DNA from: Ectobacillus panaciterrae DSM 19096
Lineage (GTDB): Bacteria; Bacillota; Bacilli; Bacillales; Bacillaceae_G
NCBI RefSeq assembly: GCF_000430785.1
Contig: NZ_KE387246.1
Coordinates: forward strand, 62,001 to 126,000
DNA: 64,000 bases
Direction of reading: 5' to 3'
Positions 57,376 to 64,000 of the stretch are shown in pieces. Each line of letters starts with the position of its first letter. Position 1 is the stretch's first letter. A program made the position numbers and the translations under genes. Below the pieces are notes generated by a model that saw only the letters and a list, made by a program, of their open reading frames with translations, was not told the DNA's origin and ran no database searches.

Positions 57376-58908
57376 ATGTGCAAAAGAGTGATGACGCTAT
57401 TGCTAATCCCGTTTCTTCTTTTTTATGGACAGTCTGCGAAGGCTGCTGAAAAAGAAGAAAGAACTTGGCAGGATGAAATAATATATTTCATTATGGTCGA
57501 CAGGTTCAACAATGGGGATAAGAAAAATGATTACAATGTGGATCCGACAAATTTGAAAGCGTATAATGGGGGCGACCTGCAGGGGATTATCGAGCGCCTT
57601 GATTATATTCAAAAGATGGGATTTACAGCGATTTGCCTGACGCCGGTCGTCGATAATGAAGAGGGCGGATATCACGGCTATTGGCCAAATGATTACTTTA
57701 AGGTAGAAGAACATTTCGGATCCATGAAAGACTTGAAGCAGCTTGTGAAAGAAGTGCACAAGCGCGATATGAAGATAATTCTTGATTTTGTCGGGAACCA
57801 TACGGGATATAAGCATCCGTGGCTGAACGATCCTACAAAAAAGGATTGGTACCATGAGAAGCAGCCCATTCTTGGTGAGGATCAACAATCTGTAGAAAAC
57901 GGGTGGCTGGCCGGACTGCCTGATTTAAAACAAGAAAATCCAGAAGTGAAGAAGTTTCTTATTGATAATGCGAAGTGGTGGATTCGACAAACGGATGTAG
58001 ACGGCTTTCGTTTAGACGCAGTAAAACATGTTCCGAAAGAGTTCTGGAGTGAGTTTAGCAAAGAAGTGAAATCTGTAAAGCCGAATTTTTTCTTAATGGG
58101 TGAAGTATCTAACAACGATCCGACGTATATCGCAGCCTATGAAGAAACGGGAATTGATGCATTTTTGAATTTCCCTTATCAAAAAGAAATTACAGACGCT
58201 TTTGGCAAGCCGGATGTATCAGCAGACCGTCTTTATAATGAATGGAAGCGAGATGAACAATTCTACAAGAATCCTTACATGCTCGGCACATTCATTGATA
58301 ACCATGATGTAAAGCGTTTTACGCGGGTTGCTAAGGAGAATAAGTATTATCCTCCGACGCGTTTGAAACTGGCGCTCACATACTTATATACATCTCCCGG
58401 GATTCCCATTGTGTACTATGGAACAGAGATCGCGCTTGACGGGGGAGAAGCTCCGGATAACCGCCGTTTAATGGATTTTAACACAGATGAGAAGTTTTTA
58501 GGGTTTATTACCAAGCTTGGGGAACTGCGCAATCAGCTTCCTGCCTTGCGCCGCGGTACATTTGATTTGCTGTATGACAAAGACGGAATGAGTGTATTTA
58601 AACGTACTTATAAGAATGAAACGATTGTTGTCGCAATCAATAATACGACGAAAGCACAAAAAGTCCACTTTACAACAGAGCAGCTGGAAACAAATAAAGA
58701 GCTCCGTGGTCTGTTGGAAGATGATCTTGTTCGTTCTGAAAAGGACGGATATACGCTCGTCATCGATCGTGAAAAAGCGAACGTATACGCCCTTGCAGAG
58801 AAAACAGGGCTCAATTTGCCCTTTATTTTTTCATTGATTGGTATGTGTGTGCTGTTTATAATTTTCATTCTGTTAGTTAAAAGAAAGAGCAGAGAGCATA
58901 AACAATAA
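57376..58908 (+). CDS. Membrane-anchored extracellular alpha-amylase (GH13)
   Basis: 510 residues. Signal peptide (MTLLLIPFLLFYGQSAKA), GH13 domain and a C-terminal membrane helix (LPFIFSLIGMCVLFIIFILLV) with a basic tail, so the enzyme is tethered outside the cell. Catalytic Asp in DGFRLDAVKH, Glu in FLMGEVSNND and Asp in FIDNHDVKRF. ATG at 57376 follows AAGGAGGAG; a longer in-frame start at 57274 lies in the malG remnant. Confidence 0.9.
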   Translation: MCKRVMTLLLIPFLLFYGQSAKAAEKEERTWQDEIIYFIMVDRFNNGDKKNDYNVDPTNLKAYNGGDLQGIIERLDYIQKMGFTAICLTPVVDNEEGGYHGYWPNDYFKVEEHFGSMKDLKQLVKEVHKRDMKIILDFVGNHTGYKHPWLNDPTKKDWYHEKQPILGEDQQSVENGWLAGLPDLKQENPEVKKFLIDNAKWWIRQTDVDGFRLDAVKHVPKEFWSEFSKEVKSVKPNFFLMGEVSNNDPTYIAAYEETGIDAFLNFPYQKEITDAFGKPDVSADRLYNEWKRDEQFYKNPYMLGTFIDNHDVKRFTRVAKENKYYPPTRLKLALTYLYTSPGIPIVYYGTEIALDGGEAPDNRRLMDFNTDEKFLGFITKLGELRNQLPALRRGTFDLLYDKDGMSVFKRTYKNETIVVAINNTTKAQKVHFTTEQLETNKELRGLLEDDLVRSEKDGYTLVIDREKANVYALAEKTGLNLPFIFSLIGMCVLFIIFILLVKRKSREHKQ

Positions 58909-58911
58909 TTT

Positions 58912-58985
58912 TCGCGTCCGGACACAAATCAAAGAATTGTTTATTTACCGGAGGGAAGCTGGGTAAACTATTGGACAGATGAAGC
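58912..58985 (+). pseudogene. Scrap of a GH31 alpha-glucosidase gene
   Basis: QRIVYLPEGSWVNYWTDE is read just after the amylase stop. This is the conserved VYLPxGxWxDYWTxE segment near the C-terminus of family-31 glucosidases. It is fused in frame to the malR-like remnant, showing a deletion joint near 58985. Confidence 0.6.
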
Positions 58986-59665
58986 GGGTGCGTATAAATC
59001 ATTCTGGAAAAGCATGCAATTGATTCTTCACAACTGTCCGAATGAAGCGCAAAGCTTTCCATTTGTTTTGATTGGAAAGCCGCACCATTCCAGCGAAGAG
59101 ATTACATATATTGATAACGATAATTATTTGGCTGGTCGAGAGGTGACCGAATACTTAATCTCTCGGTCATGAGCGAATTGCTTTTATCGGAGGAAGTCCG
59201 GATCTTATGGTAACGAAAGAACGGCTGACGGGCTTTAAAGAGGCCATCAAGCTTGCCGATCTTCAATTGCCGGAAGAATACGTTTTCTACATGGAGTTTT
59301 TACGAGAAGGAGGACAGGAGGCTGTCGAACAGCTTATGTCATACGAACAGCCTCCTACAGCGATTGTCGTAACGGACGATTTAATGGCTCTCGGGGTGTT
59401 GAGCACTCTTTCAGAAAAAGGCTACAGTGTGCCTGACGACGTCTCGGTCATCAGCTTTAACAACGTTATTTTCTCGGAAATTGCCTGCCCGCCGTTAACC
59501 TCTGTGGATATCCGTATTTTTCAGCTCGGCTTCGAAGCTGCCAAGAGCTTAATTGAAAAAGTTGAGTCTCCGCAGCAATCGTCTAGAAGCATTGTTGTAC
59601 CGTATAAGATTGTAAAGCGGCAAACATGCAAACAAATTGATAGGGGTCAGCTATGTACGTTTTAA
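58986..59665 (+). pseudogene. malR: Broken MalR-type LacI regulator
   Basis: Effector domain only. The first frame reads FPFVLIGKPHHSSEEITYID, then NDNYLAGREVTEYLI, and stops at 59170. The next frame continues LGHERIAFIGGSPDLMVTKE to the TAA at 59663-59665, with VISFNNVIFSEIACPPLTSV typical of LacI proteins. The N-terminal DNA-binding domain is absent and a frameshift lies near 59160. A 152-residue fragment (59207-59665) could still be translated but cannot bind DNA. Confidence 0.85.
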
Positions 59666-59688
59666 CATAGCTGTTTCTCGATAAAAGC

Positions 59689-59700
59689 GCAATCGGTTGC
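59689..59700. promoter_or_regulatory. LacI-type operator before the maltose phosphorylase remnant
   Basis: GCAATCGGTTGC, a CG-centred palindrome similar to the one at 55513; 30 bp before the degraded start codon. Confidence 0.5.
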
Positions 59701-59729
59701 ATTTGTCATAAGGGAAAAGGTGTGAGGCT

Positions 59730-59822
59730 ATAAAACGATTATTTCAAGTAGATAAGTGGAAGATCATTGAAACAGAATTTCATATGGAACATGATCATAT
59801 CAATAGTTCAAACGTATTTTAA
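59730..59822 (+). pseudogene. Remnant of maltose phosphorylase (GH65) N-terminus
   Basis: After AAAAGGTGTGAGG the frame reads ATA (in place of a start codon) then KRLFQVDKWKIIETEFHMEH, the typical first residues of maltose/kojibiose phosphorylases, before diverging and stopping at 59820-59822. All the rest of the gene is missing. Confidence 0.75.
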
Positions 59823-59865
59823 GGTGCAAGGCAGATACATATCTCTGCCCTGCACCTTATTTTCA
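59821..59865. terminator. Hairpin between the maltose remnants and the haemolysin III gene
   Basis: AAGGTGCA-GGCAG pairs with CTGCC-TGCACCTT with small bulges; T-rich on the plus side. Confidence 0.75.
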
Positions 59866-59871
59866 TAAACC

Positions 59872-60522
59872 TCATCCAATTACAAACAAAAACACACATA
59901 AGAAATGAGCCAAGCTTCCAAGCAGGATGAATATATGAAAAATCTCATGGAAGCCCATATATTTGAATTCTAGAAATTTTGGCTTAACCCCGTAAATAAC
60001 TCCGCCGATTGTATAGAAAATTCCGCCAAGCATTAATAGGAACAGGCCTTTAGCGCTTAAAGCTGCAGCGAGCGGTGAAGCGGCAAAAACGATCATCCAT
60101 CCCATCGCGATATACAGGGCTGTGGACAGCCATCTTGGGCAAGCGAACCAAACCATCTTGAAAATGATTCCGCATAAAGCTACAAAGACTACGGTCGAAA
60201 ACAAGATCCATCCTGTCGTTCCGTTTAAGCTAATCAGGCAAAAAGGCGTATAGGAGCCCGCGATTAACACGAAAATCATGGAATGGTCCAAGCGTCTGAG
60301 AAATGCGATGACATGATCTTTAGCGATTACCATATGGTAGGTTGCGGAAGCAGAGTAGAGAAGGATCATGCTTACTCCAAAAATGATTACAGCTGTTATC
60401 GCAACTGCGGATGCTGTAGTAACGGAAGCTTTAATTACCATAGCGAGCAGGGCGACAAAGGATAAAATGGCGCCGGCTAAATGTGTAAGTCCGTTAATCG
60501 GTTCCCGAATATAATACTTCAT
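59872..60522 (-). CDS. Haemolysin III family (TrhA/YplQ-like) membrane protein
   Basis: 216 residues with seven membrane helices and the family residues: NGLTHLAGAILSF (His), SATYH and LDHSMIFVLIAGSYTPF, and the C-terminal HEIFHIFILLGSLAHF (His pair). These are the PAQR-like metal-site positions. AGGGGGA precedes the ATG. Divergent from the DUF1836 gene, with a palindrome between them. Confidence 0.9.
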   Translation of the reverse strand: MKYYIREPINGLTHLAGAILSFVALLAMVIKASVTTASAVAITAVIIFGVSMILLYSASATYHMVIAKDHVIAFLRRLDHSMIFVLIAGSYTPFCLISLNGTTGWILFSTVVFVALCGIIFKMVWFACPRWLSTALYIAMGWMIVFAASPLAAALSAKGLFLLMLGGIFYTIGGVIYGVKPKFLEFKYMGFHEIFHIFILLGSLAHFLCVFLFVIG

Positions 60523-60541
60523 AAAAATCCCCCTTAACCAT

Positions 60542-60594
60542 TATATGTAGTTATTGATACTACATATAATATTATACGTATAATGATATGTAGT
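60542..60594. promoter_or_regulatory. Palindrome and third half-site between divergent genes
   Basis: TATATGTAGT (60542-60551) pairs with ACTACATATA (60559-60568) over 10 bp with a 7-bp spacer, and ATATGTAGT recurs at 60586-60594. It sits 20 bp before the haemolysin III start and about 70-120 bp before the DUF1836 start. Probably binds the DUF1836 protein or another repressor. Confidence 0.65.
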
Positions 60595-60662
60595 CAATAT
60601 TTACTTAGGAATTTATCTAAGCTATAATAAATGCTATAAAATGAGGAAATAGGTGTTTTACT

Positions 60663-61247
60663 GTGGGAAAATTAGATGATATGCTCGAGCAGCTTAACGT
60701 GGAAAATAACATTAGGTTGGAAGATATCCCTAAAATAGACTTGTACATGGATCAGGTGATTCAGTTATTCGAAAGCAAATTTGGCAAATCGACAAGAAAT
60801 GAAGATGAAAAGGTTTTAACAAAAACGATGATTAACAACTATGCCAAAGGGAAGCTGCTTGTTCCCATTAAAAATAAAAAGTATTCGAAGGAGCATCTTA
60901 TTTTAATCAGCTTCATTTATCAGTTAAAAGGTGCATTATCTATAAATGATATAAAGACTGTATTGGACGGGATAAACGAAAAGATACTTGAAGGGAATTT
61001 CAATTTAGATGCTTTATATAATAGCTACCTTAGTCTCTTCACTAAAAATGTAGAGAGCTTCAAAGAGGATATACAAGATCGGGCTAAAGGGGCAAATGAA
61101 GAAGCGGTGAAGATGGAAGATGAAAATGCGGAATATCTAGAGAAAGTTTTATTGATTGCCTCGCTTGTCAACATTAGCAATTTATATAGAAAAGCGGCAG
61201 AAAAGCTTGTGGATGAAATTGCTGAAGCAAAGAAAAGCAAGCAATAA
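60663..61247 (+). CDS. DUF1836 domain protein (putative MerR-like regulator)
   Basis: 194 residues with the DUF1836 arrangement: IDLYMDQVIQLFESKFG, TMINNYAKGKLLVPIKNKKY then SKEHLILISFIYQLKGALSI, which looks like a MerR-like HTH region. GTG start after AGGTG. DUF1836 genes are often next to haemolysin III genes in Bacilli; regulation of that gene is inferred. Confidence 0.82.
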   Translation: MGKLDDMLEQLNVENNIRLEDIPKIDLYMDQVIQLFESKFGKSTRNEDEKVLTKTMINNYAKGKLLVPIKNKKYSKEHLILISFIYQLKGALSINDIKTVLDGINEKILEGNFNLDALYNSYLSLFTKNVESFKEDIQDRAKGANEEAVKMEDENAEYLEKVLLIASLVNISNLYRKAAEKLVDEIAEAKKSKQ

Positions 61248-61248
61248 G

Positions 61249-61282
61249 AAAAGCGCCTCACACGTGAGGCGCTTTTTTTGTT
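61249..61282. terminator. Terminator between DUF1836 gene and yitK
   Basis: AAAAGCGCCTCA pairs with TGAGGCGCTTTT around CACG, then TTT. Confidence 0.92.
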
Positions 61283-61772
61283 AACGATAGTTAATAAATT
61301 GCACATCAACTGATAAATCAGCTTGGCGAACTGCTGCAATGACCGCTTGCAGATCATCACGGTTTTTGCCGGTTACACGAACTTGGTCGTCCTGTACTTG
61401 GCTTTTTACTTTAAGCTTTAAATCTTTGATGATGTTATTGATTTTCTTGGCGTTATCTCTATCAATGCCTTGCTTCAACGATGCGCGCTGGCGCACTGTT
61501 CCGCCTGAGGCATTTTCAATTTTGCCGTAGTCCATATTTTTAATAGGGATGCCGCGCTTCACGAGCTTGCTGATCAGCACATCCTTTAATTGACCAAGCT
61601 TATATTCATCATCAGAAACGAGAATAAGCTCTTCTTTTTCAAGGGAAATATTGCTTTTGCTTCCCTTAAAATCGTAGCGGGTTTGAATTTCCTTCAAGGC
61701 AAGACTTACCGCGTTTGTAACCTCTGGCATTTCTACTTTGGATACAATATCAAATGAACTTTCTTTTGACAT
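61281..61772 (-). CDS. yitK: YajQ-family nucleotide-binding protein (YitK)
   Basis: 163 residues: [20 protein letters not shown] start, [10 protein letters not shown]-type motif ([11 protein letters not shown]), [20 protein letters not shown] end. YajQ proteins bind nucleotides (c-di-GMP in some species) and have a double RRM-like fold. ATG at 61772 follows GGAGGTG; a longer frame from 61832 has no support. Confidence 0.93.
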   Translation of the reverse strand: MSKESSFDIVSKVEMPEVTNAVSLALKEIQTRYDFKGSKSNISLEKEELILVSDDEYKLGQLKDVLISKLVKRGIPIKNMDYGKIENASGGTVRQRASLKQGIDRDNAKKINNIIKDLKLKVKSQVQDDQVRVTGKNRDDLQAVIAAVRQADLSVDVQFINYR

Positions 61773-61912
61773 AAGGACACCTCCATCAAACTTGTCTATC
61801 TTCATTATAAGGAAATTTGGTAAAATGGACAAATGCAGGAAAAAACATGTTATAATGATTCGTTGTTTGGCACACTAGGAAGAGGATATTTAATTAAGAA
61901 AGGGATGTAGCT

Positions 61913-62767
61913 ATGATACTGCAACCAGGAAGTATTCAAATGGTGACCGTGCTCCGCGAAACGGAAATCGGCTATATGGTAGGATACGGCACAGAAGAAG
62001 TGTTTTTACATAGAAACGAAGTGGCAGGCGAAATCGAAGAAGGAGATTCAATCGATGTGTTCTTGTATTACGATCATCAAGGACGTCTTACATCTACGAT
62101 GAAAACGCCGCTTATCACGACAGAGGATTATAACTGGGCAAAGGTTGTAAAAGTTATGCCTCGTTCAGGCGTATTTGTCGACATCGGCGTCTCAAAGGAT
62201 ATTTTGATGCCGCACGACGAACTGCCAGGATATAGAGGCGTATGGCCGAATGAAGGAGATGAGCTGTACTGCCGCTTAAAGGCGACAGGCAGAGGGAATT
62301 TAATAGCGATTCGAGCTGCGGATGAAGAGATTGAGGAATTGGCTGTGGCTGCAACTGAATCGATGCATAATAAAAATATAAGCGGCCGTATTTATAAAAC
62401 GATGCACGAGGGCTCTGCCATTTTCACGGACGAGCATTTTATCGGCTTTATTCATCATACAGAGCGCAAAGCAGAGCCGTGCATGGGCGAGCGTGTATCA
62501 GGCCGCATTATTAATGTAAAGGAAGACGGGACTATCAACGTTTCGCTTCTGCCTCGTAAACAAGAAGGAATGGACGAGGATTCGCAGACGATTTACAGCT
62601 ATATGGAAGATCGCGGCGGAGCGATGCCTTATTGGGATAAAAGTTTTCCAGAGGATATCCAAGAGCGCTTCAATATGAGCAAAGCAGCGTTCAAGCGCGC
62701 TCTCGGCAAGCTTATGAAAGATGGGAAAGTATACCAAGAAGAGGGCTGGACGTACTTTAAAAGATAA
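61913..62767 (+). CDS. cvfB: S1-domain RNA-binding protein CvfB (YitL)
   Basis: 284 residues with repeated S1-like OB folds (e.g. GYMVGYGTEEVFLHRNEV, VKVMPRSGVFVDIGVSKDIL, GRIYKTMHEGSAIFTDEHF) and a C-terminal winged-helix (SKAAFKRALGKLMKDGKVYQ). Staphylococcal CvfB binds RNA and affects virulence-gene expression. AGAAAGGGATG before the ATG. Confidence 0.92.
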   Translation: MILQPGSIQMVTVLRETEIGYMVGYGTEEVFLHRNEVAGEIEEGDSIDVFLYYDHQGRLTSTMKTPLITTEDYNWAKVVKVMPRSGVFVDIGVSKDILMPHDELPGYRGVWPNEGDELYCRLKATGRGNLIAIRAADEEIEELAVAATESMHNKNISGRIYKTMHEGSAIFTDEHFIGFIHHTERKAEPCMGERVSGRIINVKEDGTINVSLLPRKQEGMDEDSQTIYSYMEDRGGAMPYWDKSFPEDIQERFNMSKAAFKRALGKLMKDGKVYQEEGWTYFKR

Positions 62768-62801
62768 GAAAAACCCTGCTGATGCAGGGTTTTTTCTTGC
62801 G
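62764..62801 (+). terminator. Terminator of cvfB
   Basis: GAAAAACCCTGC pairs with GCAGGGTTTTTTC around TGAT. Confidence 0.92.
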
Positions 62802-62944
62802 TGATAAACAATGTGGCATCCGAGGATGTATAGCTGTATTTTGGATGGTTGCGCTTGCGATGTTTTCGGCTCCTTCTTTTAAACATCAGGCGTGCAGTAT
62901 ATGACATATAAAAGAATAAACCTGTGTGTTCAGCAAAAAACATA

Positions 62945-63045
62945 GGAGAGGGCATCGTGAAGGCTTTGACCGCAGCTAAACTTGGCAGGCACACTATGCC
63001 ATCTAAAAAGAAATGAGCACGGGCTTCTCCCGTGCTAAGTCCTTC
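62945..63045 (-). repeat. Family-3 element, copy E (3' of the DUF3941 gene)
   Basis: On the minus strand, right after the DUF3941 stop: AGCACGGGAGAAGCCCGTGC hairpin, TTTCTTTTTAG, GGCATAGTGTGCC hairpin and TGCGGTCAAAGCC. Same block order as the element after yhfH (24168-24279). Confidence 0.75.
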
Positions 63046-63177
63046 TTATAAATGATCTGTTTTCTCAGAATAAGAATTCTTGCCGCGGCGGGCATTCTCA
63101 GCTGCTTTCATATTTTTTTGATGCCTTTTTGCGTTATTATCTTTTGCTTTTTTATCGTTGTCGCTTGTCTTTGCCAT
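63046..63177 (-). CDS. DUF3941-type small basic protein
   Basis: 43 residues starting MAKTSDNDKKAKDNNAKRHQ and ending RGKNSYSEKTDHL. Highly charged and probably unstructured, in the style of small sporulation peptides of B. cereus-like species. AAGGAGG precedes the ATG by 7 bases. Function unknown. Confidence 0.8.
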   Translation of the reverse strand: MAKTSDNDKKAKDNNAKRHQKNMKAAENARRGKNSYSEKTDHL

Positions 63178-63270
63178 ACTTATACCTCCTTGTACGGTTC
63201 TGTGTTTAGCTTCCCCGTTTCCGTACAGACTATGTATAAGAAGAGGCGGCAGTGGGAGGAGGACGTAAGT

Positions 63271-64000
63271 TTGGATGTTAAATTGAACTATGCAGAGCTT
63301 GCGAAGAAGCTGTTTATTGTGCTGCTTGGAGGCGTGTTGAATGCCGTTGCCATGAATTTGTTTTTAATTCCGGCCAACGTATATGCAAGCGGCTTTGCCG
63401 GCTTGGCGCAGCTTTTGTCACGCGTGCTCGGCGATTTTACGGCGATCAGCATTTCAACTGGTATATTGTACATTATATTTAATATTCCTGTTGTTATTTT
63501 AGCGTGGATAAAGGTCGGAAAATCGTTCACGCTGTTCAGCTTTATCAGCATCGCTTTTACCACGCTGTTTCTGGAAATCATACCTATTAAGACCGTATCG
63601 ACCGATATTATTTTAAATGCAGTGTTTGGCGGGGTAATTGCAGCCATCGGAGTTGGTTTAACGCTGAAATGGGGCGCTTCAACAGGCGGATTGGATATTG
63701 TGGCAATGATTTTGTCGCGTATTAAGGATAAACCGCTTGGTACATATTTCTTTATATTCAATGCTTTTATCATTCTGACAGCAGGTTATTTATACGGATG
63801 GGAGAAGGCATTGTACACGCTTGTATCATTATATGCATCCACGCGTGTCATCGACACGATTCATACACGCCATGTGAAACTCACTGCGTTCATCGTCACA
63901 AAAAAAGGCGTCGAATTGCGAAAAGCCGTTCATTCGCATCTTGTAAGGGGCATTACTACATTGCCTGCGACAGGTGCGTTTACGAATAAAAACAAAGAAA
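63271..64000 (+). CDS. YitT family membrane protein (3' end outside window)
   Basis: 243 codons present, no stop before the edge. Begins TTG after GGGAGGAGG (MDVKLNYAELAKKLFIVLLG). Five or six helices, e.g. GVLNAVAMNLFLIPANVYAS and AVFGGVIAAIGVGLTLKWGAS, with GGLDIVAMI, then the start of the cytoplasmic DUF2179 domain (HVKLTAFIVTKKG). YitT-type proteins are about 280 residues, so around 40 are missing. Transport role unproven. Confidence 0.85.
   Translation, partial: MDVKLNYAELAKKLFIVLLGGVLNAVAMNLFLIPANVYASGFAGLAQLLSRVLGDFTAISISTGILYIIFNIPVVILAWIKVGKSFTLFSFISIAFTTLFLEIIPIKTVSTDIILNAVFGGVIAAIGVGLTLKWGASTGGLDIVAMILSRIKDKPLGTYFFIFNAFIILTAGYLYGWEKALYTLVSLYASTRVIDTIHTRHVKLTAFIVTKKGVELRKAVHSHLVRGITTLPATGAFTNKNKE

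Noticed and set aside
62802-62907. 35-codon plus-strand frame with one hydrophobic segment
   Set aside because: Would start inside the T tail of the cvfB terminator and lacks a ribosome-binding site.

Overview
The window looks like chromosome from an endospore-forming Bacillaceae member. Gene content and order follow the Bacillus subtilis/Bacillus cereus backbone (glpK-glpD, prsA, scoC-yhaH, hit-ecsAB, pbpF, hemEHY, yhgD-yhgE, yhfH-yhfI-lplJ-yhfL, yhfN, comK, yhjE-sip, addBA, yisB, gerPA-F, yisI, yisK-yisL-yisN-asnO, yitK-yitL). An aceB-aceA glyoxylate pair next to comK, DUF4083 and DUF3941 proteins point towards the B. cereus side. The backbone looks more GC-rich than B. cereus itself (by eye mid-40s percent), so a relative of that clade is more likely than a typical B. 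cereus. This placement is inference.

Layout. 1-2.7 kb: glycerol catabolism (end of glpK, an antiterminated leader, glpD), followed by two tandem hairpin repeats. 3-7.3 kb: prsA, small sporulation-type genes (one YjcZ gene frameshifted, one intact), scoC, yhaH, hit. 7.3-7.7 kb: five spaced copies of a 14-bp motif without a gene. 7.8-17 kb: ecsA-ecsB, an EcsC-family gene, pbpF and the haem operon hemE-hemH-hemY. 17-29.6 kb: secreted YhcR-like nuclease, yhgD-yhgE with matching operators, a LacI regulator, yhfH-yhfI-lplJ, acyl-CoA ligase, a Sco1-like remnant and the M48 protease yhfN. 29.6-31.8 kb: an accessory island with a GC-rich pentapeptide-repeat gene and then four Xer/dif-like 28-29-bp sites that bracket AT-rich dedA and DUF4083 genes. 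32-47 kb: aceBA, comK, yhjE, signal peptidase, addBA, broken yisB, gerP operon, yisI. 47-53.5 kb: yisK, yisL, yisN, asnO, amtB-glnK. 53.7-59.8 kb: a maltodextrin locus in decay (GH13 enzyme, malE and anchored alpha-amylase intact; malG, GH31, malR and maltose phosphorylase present only as scraps). 59.8-64 kb: haemolysin III-type protein, DUF1836 regulator, yajQ/yitK, cvfB/yitL, a DUF3941 peptide and the start of a YitT-type membrane protein.

Recurrent non-coding structure is the most notable layer. I see three interspersed repeat families: (1) a hairpin element of about 122 bp that often begins at a stop codon; (2) an element of about 180 bp with inverted termini, in three copies; (3) an element of about 100 bp lying directly after the stop codons of two small genes. 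Added to these are the five-fold motif array before ecsA and the dif-like site array around dedA. The last is my best candidate for an undescribed system: a chain of Xer-type recombination sites separating small gene cassettes.
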